A stretch of 29,074 nt of DNA, taken from contig JBGSYN010000249.1 of the NCBI GenBank assembly GCA_041750975.1, positions 1-29,074 of the forward strand, given 5' to 3'. The position numbers and the translations under genes were made by a program. A model generated the notes under the pieces. It had not been told where the DNA came from and searched no databases. It saw nothing but the letters and a program-made list of their open reading frames with translations. Shown here piece by piece: positions 23,546 to 29,074 of the stretch. Position 1 is the stretch's first letter, and every line of letters starts with the position of its first letter. Origin of the DNA: JBGSYN01 sp041750975 (lineage in GTDB: Bacteria > Pseudomonadota > Alphaproteobacteria > Geminicoccales > Geminicoccaceae).

Positions 23546-24388
23546 TTACTTGCTTTGCAAGGCAATGCCGCGCACGAGGTATCGCTGGAATACGAGGAAC
23601 AGTACAACCACGGGGAAGCTTGCAATCACGCCTTGCGCCATGATCCGGCCGAAATTCTCATCGACGTAGCCCTGCTGCGTCGATGCCAGACCCACTGTTA
23701 CCGTGTACATTTCTTTCGACTGGGCCGTGACCAGCGGCCAAAGATAGGAGTTCCAGGTCCAGAGAAAGGTCACGATCCCGAGCGTCGTCAATGCCGGTAT
23801 CGACATTGGCACCATGATCCTCGAATAAATCGTCCATAGACTTGCGCCATCGACTTCGGCAGCGTCTTCAAGCTCCTTGGGAATACCTTTGAAGAACCGG
23901 GTCATCAGAATCGTCCCAAGCGGCAGGGCCAGATTGGGAGAAATCAAGCTGAAATAAGTGCTGTGGAGTTTCCAGTCGGCAAACATCGTGTAGAGTGAGA
24001 TGAAAACTCCCTCTGCCGGGATCATCATGCCAGCGAGGACGAATGCATAAAGTACATCGCGCCCTGGAAAACTGAGGCGCGCGAAGGCGAAGCCGGCAGC
24101 CGATGACAACAACAAGACCAAAACGGTCGACGAGCAGGCCACAACGATCGAGTTGAAGAACCAACGTGGCGTATCGTCATAGCTTAGAAGCCGAACGTAG
24201 TTTTCGATCGTGAACGGCCAAGGAATAAGGCCGAGCGCAACGTTGGCCGTGGAAATGATGAGGTTCTCGTCACTTTGGAGTGAAAGTGACACCATAAAAA
24301 TCGTCGGAACCGTCCAGAGAAAAGCGCAAGCTCCCAGGATCGCGACAACTATCCAGAATGTTCTGTTACCTCCGACATTGCCGAACAT
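23546..24388 (-). CDS. Carbohydrate ABC transporter permease, MalG/UgpE type
   Basis: 280 residues with about six membrane segments. The ATPase-docking EAA loop reads LEDAAEVDGASLWTIYSRIMVPMSIPAL, a good match to the family consensus. Start chosen at the ATG at 24388, which lies 5 bases after the stop of the MalF-type gene and gives the usual family length. An in-frame ATG at 24454 would overlap the upstream gene by 61 bases and add 22 non-membrane residues. It pairs with the MalF-type permease to form the channel. The stop lies 56 bases before the binding-protein start. Confidence 0.9.
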   Translation of the reverse strand: MFGNVGGNRTFWIVVAILGACAFLWTVPTIFMVSLSLQSDENLIISTANVALGLIPWPFTIENYVRLLSYDDTPRWFFNSIVVACSSTVLVLLLSSAAGFAFARLSFPGRDVLYAFVLAGMMIPAEGVFISLYTMFADWKLHSTYFSLISPNLALPLGTILMTRFFKGIPKELEDAAEVDGASLWTIYSRIMVPMSIPALTTLGIVTFLWTWNSYLWPLVTAQSKEMYTVTVGLASTQQGYVDENFGRIMAQGVIASFPVVVLFLVFQRYLVRGIALQSK

Positions 24389-24393
24389 GGGAG

Positions 24394-25545
24394 CTAGCGT
24401 TCCTCGCGGCTCGAGAGGCGCAAGTAAATGAATGAGGCGACGGCCATGATGCAAAACAGCAAAAACGCCATGGCGGCCGCGCGTCCCAGTTCGTTGTCAC
24501 GAAAGCCGGTCAGGTAGAGGTACCGCACGAGAGTATTCGTCGCTTGTCCCGGCCCCCCTTCCGTCAATAGATGAGCCTGACCGAAAATCTGAAACTGGCT
24601 GATGACCTGATAAAGGACCACGAAGGTGAGGGGCCTGTGCAACCCCGGGAGCGTTATATGGAGAAAAATCGACCATAGCCCAGCCCCATCGAGGCGTGCT
24701 GCCTCGTAGCGCTCGGTCGGGATCTCCTGCAGACCTGCAAGCAATACGATCATGGGAAATCCCAGTACCCACCAAACCGTAGCGATCACGATGCTGGGCA
24801 TGGCGAGATCGGGATTGGTTACCCAAACCAAAGGTTCGGCATCGAAAACTCTGAATACGTTGCCGATCAGCCCCTGGAGCGGGTTGAACATGAACGTCCA
24901 AATCAGCGTAATCACAGTGACGGACAGCACCGACGGCAGATAGAACAGCGCCCTCAGGACCGCCATTGCGCGGCTCTGATGATTGAGGAAGACCGCCAAC
25001 GCCAGAGATATCAATGTAATAGTCGGCACCGAAAGGCCGACAAATACGAAAGTATTGCGTACCGCATTCCAGAAATTGCCGTCGAACCAACGGCCCTTTT
25101 CACCTGGGTGAAAGCCTAACGCGAAAGCAATGATGAGCGCCAAAAAAGCGGTGCTGAAGGCAGCCGTGCTCCCCCACCATTGGCGGAACCATCCCCATGC
25201 CGCAGCCAGTGCGACCGCCAGTAGCACAAGCTTGAGTTCGATGTTGTGGCCGAAGGACCAGATGAGATTGCGGCCCAATAGGACGCGTTCATAGTTTTGG
25301 AGTCCGACTTCCTCGCGCGCATCGGGATTGAACGCGACTTCCAGCAAGTTCCAATCGAAAGTAGAGATCCAAATGTTTTTAAAAAAAGGATAGATCAGAA
25401 ACAGTATGTAGACCGCAAAAAACGGCAGCACGAAAAGATAAGGTTGGATTGCGCGGCTGAGCCGCCATGCCGACAACTGAGACGTTGCCGAACCTGCTGG
25501 GCGATAGTGGCGCCCGGCCGCCATGTCGCTACGTGCCATGACCAT
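24394..25545 (-). CDS. Carbohydrate ABC transporter permease, MalF/UgpA type
   Basis: 383 residues, longer than the usual 290-300. A hydrophobic segment at about 35-55 is followed by a region with extra membrane segments (about 105-120 and 130-145) before the core permease domain. That resembles the larger MalF-type proteins. The EAA loop is YEAARLDGAGLWSIFLHITLPGLHRPL near the C-terminal third. AGGA lies upstream of the ATG at 25545; the ATG at 25539 is an alternative. First structural gene of the transporter, 89 bases downstream of the regulator gene. No ATP-binding subunit is encoded in the window, so the importer presumably shares an MsmK/UgpC-type ATPase from elsewhere. Confidence 0.9.
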   Translation of the reverse strand: MVMARSDMAAGRHYRPAGSATSQLSAWRLSRAIQPYLFVLPFFAVYILFLIYPFFKNIWISTFDWNLLEVAFNPDAREEVGLQNYERVLLGRNLIWSFGHNIELKLVLLAVALAAAWGWFRQWWGSTAAFSTAFLALIIAFALGFHPGEKGRWFDGNFWNAVRNTFVFVGLSVPTITLISLALAVFLNHQSRAMAVLRALFYLPSVLSVTVITLIWTFMFNPLQGLIGNVFRVFDAEPLVWVTNPDLAMPSIVIATVWWVLGFPMIVLLAGLQEIPTERYEAARLDGAGLWSIFLHITLPGLHRPLTFVVLYQVISQFQIFGQAHLLTEGGPGQATNTLVRYLYLTGFRDNELGRAAAMAFLLFCIMAVASFIYLRLSSREER

Positions 25546-25579
25546 TCCGGTCCTGAGTCCCTGATCGCTATTCCAACGC

Positions 25580-25632
25580 GTTGATAAACCACTGGACGCT
25601 AGAGATCAACAAGGTGCCCGATTTAAATCAAC
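25580..25632 (-). promoter_or_regulatory. Repeated GTTGAT sites upstream of the sugar-importer operon (candidate operator)
   Basis: In the gap between regulator and permease genes the hexamer GTTGAT occurs three times. On the minus strand it is at 25627-25632 and 25605-25610, 22 bases apart (about two helical turns), and it is inverted at 25580-25585. The first copy is part of a 10-bp palindrome GATTTAAATC (25620-25629). The arrangement suits binding by a dimeric winged-helix regulator; the neighbouring ArsR-type protein is the obvious candidate. No test of binding is possible here. Confidence 0.4.
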
Positions 25633-25634
25633 TT

Positions 25635-26648
25635 CTATGATTGTTTAAGGCTAAGGATCTTGGCTTCGTCGGTTTTCTGAGGTTCAGCGTGCAACCGCAT
25701 GACGATATCTTGATCGAAATTGCCGAAGCCCCTCCCAAAGATATTGACACCGCCCGGGTGCATGGCTCCGGGTGCGATGCCAAGGCGTACGCGGATCGAA
25801 CGGTGCTCATGCAGCTTGAGGCTTTCGAGCCCAACTTGCGAAATCGGGCGTCCATCGATCTCGGTGCCGGTGGCGGTAATCCGCCAGGTCTTGAGTTCGC
25901 CGAACTGAGAGGATTCGATCTTCCACCAGGAAGGAGTGAACTTACCCCGCCGTCCTCCGAAGTCTCGAGGTGAAGTCCATGTCCCGACCATGACGTTATT
26001 GACCCAGAGCGAGATGTCGGACGGCCACTCGTCAGCACTTCCCGGCGCTTCGGAAGCCAATTCGAGACTGATCTCCATGGCTTCAAGTCTGGCATCGAGC
26101 ATTTTTGCATTGTTCGGAAACTTGTACTCGACGAAACCGCGCCCGAACCACAGGAGACCGGCTTGCATGCGCTCGGGATCGAGAAAGGAATCGGGCACAT
26201 CGAGAAAGCCGATGATGCCCTGGGTCGAACACAGCCCGCACGGTGCGGAGACTTCACAACTGGTGAAAAGCCCGATCGGCATTGCAACCTCGGCAAAGCC
26301 GCGATCGAGTTCTGAGGCAGATTTGCGGAACCGAATAAGGATTTCGTCATAGCGAGCCGAACAAATTTTCTGCTGGCCACGCCGACCCTTGATTGTGCGG
26401 GAGAGGACCAGCCCAACTTCCTCAAGTTGAATGATATTCGTCGCCACGGTCGACTGTGGCAACCGAAGTACGGTCCCGATATCCGCAACCTTAAGCGGCC
26501 CCTGGTCATGAAGAAGTTGCAGAATCCTTAGCCGGATCGGTGACGCCAACGCACGGAGGGTCGTAGCGTCCTCGGCAGGCGTCAGTGTCAGGTAACCACT
26601 GTCCTCATGATGGCCGGGCTGCCTCAACGAAGTCGCGTTGCTTGTCAT
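25635..26648 (-). CDS. ArsR-type winged-helix regulator fused to a beta-rich ligand-sensing domain
   Basis: 337 residues. An ArsR-like winged helix occupies about residues 28-105 (TLRALASPIRLRILQLLHDQGPLKVADIG, then recognition helix LPQSTVATNIIQLEEVGLV). The rest is much longer than a normal ArsR protein. It has a short cysteine-bearing segment (C131, C137, C140 in TSCEVSAPCGLC) and a C-terminal beta-sandwich-like domain with SDISLWVNNVMVGTWTSPRDFGGRRGKFTP and GGVNIFGRGFGNFDQDIVMRL. Relatives of this domain layout usually sit beside glycosidase and sugar-importer genes, so sensing of a sugar is the best guess. The ATG at 26648 was chosen because AGGA lies 9 bases upstream; the TTG at 26654 is too close to that site. 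It heads the importer-hydrolase locus. Confidence 0.8.
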   Translation of the reverse strand: MTSNATSLRQPGHHEDSGYLTLTPAEDATTLRALASPIRLRILQLLHDQGPLKVADIGTVLRLPQSTVATNIIQLEEVGLVLSRTIKGRRGQQKICSARYDEILIRFRKSASELDRGFAEVAMPIGLFTSCEVSAPCGLCSTQGIIGFLDVPDSFLDPERMQAGLLWFGRGFVEYKFPNNAKMLDARLEAMEISLELASEAPGSADEWPSDISLWVNNVMVGTWTSPRDFGGRRGKFTPSWWKIESSQFGELKTWRITATGTEIDGRPISQVGLESLKLHEHRSIRVRLGIAPGAMHPGGVNIFGRGFGNFDQDIVMRLHAEPQKTDEAKILSLKQS

Positions 26649-26791
26649 CACCAATATTCCTATTTGTATCGAGGAACCCTAGACCAAGCTCGATGTCGCG
26701 GCAAATCAGAGAAGATTGCAATAATGTCGGTGTTCCGCGACAAAGTTGGGCCGGGCGCAAAGAAATGAGGCGACCGGAGGTGCAACATGCA
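26649..26791. promoter_or_regulatory. Divergent region between the regulator and NHL genes, with an 8-bp inverted repeat
   Basis: TGTCGCGG at 26694-26701 is mirrored by CCGCGACA at 26735-26742, a perfect 8-bp inverted repeat separated by 33 bases (centres about four helical turns apart). It may be a pair of operator half-sites or a long-range hairpin in the NHL leader. A GGAGG ribosome binding site (26776-26780) stands before the NHL start. Confidence 0.4.
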
Positions 26792-27670
26792 ATGGACAAG
26801 GCATCGAATATGGCAATTGGGGCCCCTACCGCCGGATACGCCGAATTCACGGTCGTTCTCGGCGACCGCCGCTATGCTGTTGAGCGGAACTGGGGACTTC
26901 TTCCTGAAGGCTCGGTCTCGGGATTGCCGAGCCAGGTGGCGGTCGATGGCTCGGGGCGTATCCATTTGCTGCAGCGGGCCGTCCCGGCGGTGGCGGTGTT
27001 TCACAATGATGGCCGGTTCGCATTTGCCTATGGCGATCGGATCGCCGATGCGCACGGTATCTATTGCGATGCCGCGGATCGTATCTTTATCGCCGACCGC
27101 GATTCGCACCAGATCGTGGCCTTCAGCAGCGACGGCGAAGAACTATTCGTTCTGGGGGAACGGCATCGGCCGAACTGGCAGGCGCCGTTCAACCATCCGA
27201 CCGATGTCGCGGTGGCGGCTGATGGACGAATTTTCGTCGCCGACGGTTATGGCAATGCCTGTATTCATCGTTTTGCCGCGGATGGCGGGTTTGACTGCAG
27301 CTGGGGAAGTCTCGGCCGTGAAACCGGACAATTCCTGACGCCGCACGCAGTCTGGGTGGACATGAACGGTCTGGTTCTGGTCGCGGACCGCGAGAATGGC
27401 CGCATCCAGCGTTTCACGATCGATGGCGATTGGGTCGATGCCTGGGGTGGGCTTGAGAACCCGATGGATATCTGGGTCGATCACCGGGGCATGGTGTTCG
27501 TCACCGATCAAATTCCGAGTGTCGTCCAGTTCACCGCCGATGGTCAGCTGGTCGGCCGGTGCCGGCCCTCGCTGAACGGCGCTCATGGCATTTTCGGCGA
27601 TGGCCAGGGCCATCTCTACCTTGCCGAAATGAATCCGCCTTCCCTGACCCGCATGAGGCTGCTCGCCTGA
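26792..27670 (+). CDS. NHL-repeat six-bladed beta-propeller protein
   Basis: 292 residues with six recognisable propeller blades, each carrying the NHL pattern. The blades are SQVAVDGSGRIHLLQ, AHGIYCDAADRIFIADRDSHQI, PTDVAVAADGRIFVADGYGN, PHAVWVDMNGLVLVADRENGRI, PMDIWVDHRGMVFVTDQ and AHGIFGDGQGHLYLAEM. No signal peptide is seen, so it is probably cytosolic. Similar proteins are often named peptidylglycine-amidating-lyase-like, but the catalytic residues of that enzyme cannot be confirmed here. NHL propellers serve as lactonases, lyases or binding platforms. GGAGG lies 11 bases before the ATG at 26792; other in-frame ATGs at 26765 and 26810 are possible. Divergent from the sugar-locus regulator, so it may act in the same pathway. 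The stop is 3 bases from the SDR pseudogene. Confidence 0.8.
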   Translation: MDKASNMAIGAPTAGYAEFTVVLGDRRYAVERNWGLLPEGSVSGLPSQVAVDGSGRIHLLQRAVPAVAVFHNDGRFAFAYGDRIADAHGIYCDAADRIFIADRDSHQIVAFSSDGEELFVLGERHRPNWQAPFNHPTDVAVAADGRIFVADGYGNACIHRFAADGGFDCSWGSLGRETGQFLTPHAVWVDMNGLVLVADRENGRIQRFTIDGDWVDAWGGLENPMDIWVDHRGMVFVTDQIPSVVQFTADGQLVGRCRPSLNGAHGIFGDGQGHLYLAEMNPPSLTRMRLLA

Positions 27671-27673
27671 CCA

Positions 27674-28018
27674 TCACCACATGACGTCGCCGCCATTGGG
27701 GGACACGCTCTGCCCCACCATTTAGGAGGCTTCCTCGGAAGCAAGAAAAACATAGGCCCAGGCAATCTCGTCCGGTTGGCCCACGCGTCCTATCGGCAAT
27801 TGCCGCTCCTTCCATTCGTTCCATGCAGGATCGCTCGCCCGCCACATCGCGGTGTCCGTAGGGCCGGGACAGACCGCGTTGACGGCAATCCCCTTGTCGG
27901 CGAGTTCCTGTGCGGCCGACAGGGTCAACGCCACGACACCTGCCTTCGACGCACAATAGGCGCCGGCTGGTGCGCGAGTTGGCCAAGGCTGAGCCGAGGT
28001 CGGATCTGATGTCCATCA
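27674..28018 (-). pseudogene. Short-chain dehydrogenase/reductase remnant, truncated and with a nonsense codon
   Basis: On the minus strand the frame reads from about 28015: TSAQPWPTRAPAGAYCASKAGVVALT, then AAQELADKGIAVNAVCPGPTDTAMW, and PIGRVGQPDEIAWAYVFLASEEAS. The YCASK active-site motif and the PG loop are those of an SDR enzyme. The N-terminal NAD(P)-binding half is missing: the frame is closed by a TGA shared with the end of thpR. In addition a TAA at 27722-27724 stands where SDR proteins have a tyrosine-type codon, and the frame continues beyond it as MVGQSVSPNGGDVMW to a TGA at 27674-27676, the normal SDR C-terminus. So the gene has lost its 5' half and also carries an internal stop. 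A non-functional relic, squeezed between two intact genes. Confidence 0.8.
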
Positions 28019-28576
28019 GACGCGCTCGGCGATGCCGTTGACGAAATCGTAGGTGGCTTCGAGCTGGTGCTCTGCACCCCAGCTCCGCAGCAGGCTCGAA
28101 TAGAGGCCGAAGCTTTGAATGGGAAAGCCCGGCGAGCGGAACAGGGCGCGCCTTGCCAGCCATGAGCCGAAGCGGTTCTCGGGCGGGAGGCCGTGAAATC
28201 GCCCGATCGTGACATGGGGCGCAAATTTCCGGCAGTCCGGCTCGAGCCCGATGTCTTCGAGCGTGCGATCGATCCTGCGTTTGAGCCGTGTCAGCGGATC
28301 GCACTTGGCGATGCCGACCCAAAGTGTTCGGGGCGCACCGCGCAGGGGAAACTGACCGATGCCTTCAAGACTGATTTCGAATGGCTGAAAACCGATATCG
28401 GCCAGCCGTTCGCCGATGTCGCAGAACATCGCATGATCGACCTCGCCGACGAAACGCAGCGTCAGATGGAATTGCTCCGGCGGCGTCCAGCGGATCGTGG
28501 GCAAGCCGACGGTCAGGCGTTCGAGAGGCTGAACGATCTCGTCGGGGATCGGAATGGCAATGAACAAACGCGGCAT
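28016..28576 (-). CDS. thpR: RNA 2',3'-cyclic phosphodiesterase (LigT/ThpR family)
   Basis: 186 residues of the 2H phosphoesterase superfamily. Both catalytic HxTx motifs are present, HLTL (37-40) and HVTI (121-124), spaced as usual. The N-terminus RLFIAIPIPDEI is typical. The enzyme opens 2',3'-cyclic phosphate ends of RNA; the family was first known for in vitro 2'-5' RNA ligation. The biological substrate in bacteria is unsettled. The stop coincides with the broken edge of the SDR remnant, so the rearrangement that truncated the SDR gene left thpR intact, or fell exactly beside it. Stand-alone, divergent from the next gene. Confidence 0.92.
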   Translation of the reverse strand: MPRLFIAIPIPDEIVQPLERLTVGLPTIRWTPPEQFHLTLRFVGEVDHAMFCDIGERLADIGFQPFEISLEGIGQFPLRGAPRTLWVGIAKCDPLTRLKRRIDRTLEDIGLEPDCRKFAPHVTIGRFHGLPPENRFGSWLARRALFRSPGFPIQSFGLYSSLLRSWGAEHQLEATYDFVNGIAERV

Positions 28577-28774
28577 CGACCTCTCCTCATCCTTGCCATG
28601 CCGCCATGCGCGGTATCACGGCAATCCCATCTCGGTGTGCCCTCTGAAGATCCGGCTATGGGGCGACCTTGCCAAAAATCGATCCCTCCCATAGTTAGGG
28701 CGACTGTTCAAGTTGACATGGCTCGCTTCCTGCGATCCTTGTGCTCCAGCGTTTTCTATCTTTGAGTTTGTGTA

Positions 28775-29074
28775 TTGAAATCTGACGAGTTCATTCGTGA
28801 AGTCGACGAGGACCTCAAACAGGAGCGACTCGCCATTCTCTGGCGGCGCTATGGCGACCTCGTCATTGCGGCCGCAGCCCTGATCGTTGTCGGCACTGCC
28901 GGCTATGTCGGCTGGAATGCCTGGACGGCACGGCAACAGGCGGCAGAGTCGCGGGCCTTCGCCGCTGCCGAGGCGCTGGCCGAGCAAGGCGACAATGCAG
29001 CGGCCGTCGAAGCCTTTCTGGACCTTGCCGATCGTTCCGGGGACGGCACGGCGGCGATCGCCCGGTTGCGGGCG
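28775..29074 (+). CDS. YfgM/TPR_21-like membrane protein, N-terminal part (runs off the window)
   Basis: The first 100 codons are visible. The N-terminus (KSDEFIREVDEDLKQERLAILWRRYG) followed by one membrane helix (about 28-50, LVIAAAALIVVGTAGYVGW) and an Ala-rich helical region with a TPR-like segment (AAEALAEQGDNAAAVEAFLDLAD) match the TPR_21 family found upstream of bamB/der in alphaproteobacteria. Related YfgM is an ancillary subunit of the SecYEG translocon that helps periplasmic chaperones. The start is taken as TTG at 28775, since the family N-terminus begins there and a stop lies 12 bases upstream in frame; no strong ribosome binding site is visible. The gene continues beyond 29074. 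Confidence 0.75.
   Translation, partial: MKSDEFIREVDEDLKQERLAILWRRYGDLVIAAAALIVVGTAGYVGWNAWTARQQAAESRAFAAAEALAEQGDNAAAVEAFLDLADRSGDGTAAIARLRA

Noticed and set aside
26585..26791. An N-terminal extension of the NHL gene back into the regulator gene
   Set aside because: The extension overlaps the regulator coding region, has no family similarity, and the ATG at 26792 has its own GGAGG site.
28577..28774. A tRNA or small gene between thpR and the YfgM-like gene
   Set aside because: No cloverleaf-type sequence was seen; a 15-codon frame at 28718-28765 has no ribosome binding site or other support.
1..29074. CRISPR arrays, rRNA genes, intact insertion sequences or prophage genes
   Set aside because: No regularly spaced repeats, rRNA sequence, transposase or integrase motifs were found on either strand.

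Overview
The window reads as part of a GC-rich alphaproteobacterial chromosome. The grounds are a choXWV-type choline importer followed by betA, a circularly permuted ATP-grasp / alpha-E pair, a xpaC-telA cluster, and frequent GTG/TTG starts. I cannot name the genus. No rRNA, tRNA, CRISPR array or intact insertion sequence was seen.

Layout. (1) 1-1430: a decayed sugar-ABC ATPase remnant, then a RES/Xre toxin-antitoxin pair on the minus strand with a perfect 13-bp palindrome over its probable promoter. (2) 1434-2633: glutaryl-CoA dehydrogenase, divergent from (3) 2800-8166: choX-choW-choV-betA and a MoeB/ThiF-type E1 enzyme. This makes a compact choline uptake and oxidation operon; the 3' end of the E1 gene overlaps a convergent SufU/IscU-like scaffold gene. 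(4) 8652-11008: a serine/alanine-glyoxylate-type aminotransferase, a possible small exported protein, and a secreted Rap1a-like plus peptidoglycan-binding protein. (5) 15504-11015, minus strand: a tight envelope-stress-type operon. It holds a 26-residue membrane microprotein not caught by length cut-offs, then XpaC, TelA, an SPFH protein with a C-terminal GYF-like domain, and a double zinc-ribbon tail-anchored protein. (6) 15683-18143, plus strand: the circularly permuted ATP-grasp enzyme and its alpha-E partner, sharing the intergenic region with region 5. (7) 26648-18195, minus strand: a glycan-use locus with an ArsR-type regulator fused to a beta-rich sensor domain, two MalF/MalG-type permeases, a solute-binding protein, a GH2 glycosidase and a GtaA-like (DUF4965/DUF1793) protein. 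(8) 26792-29074: a six-bladed NHL protein, a doubly broken SDR pseudogene, ThpR, and the start of a YfgM-like membrane protein.

How the parts fit. Region 3 imports choline and oxidises it to betaine aldehyde. Region 7 probably imports an oligosaccharide and cleaves it in the cytosol, since both hydrolases lack signal peptides; its ATPase subunit is not in the window. Regions 5 and 6 face each other across about 180 bases. They are the most unusual part: two poorly understood systems (XpaC/TelA/SPFH/zinc ribbon and ATP-grasp/alpha-E) that may be co-regulated. The two remnants (left-edge ATPase and SDR) show that the locus has been losing genes.
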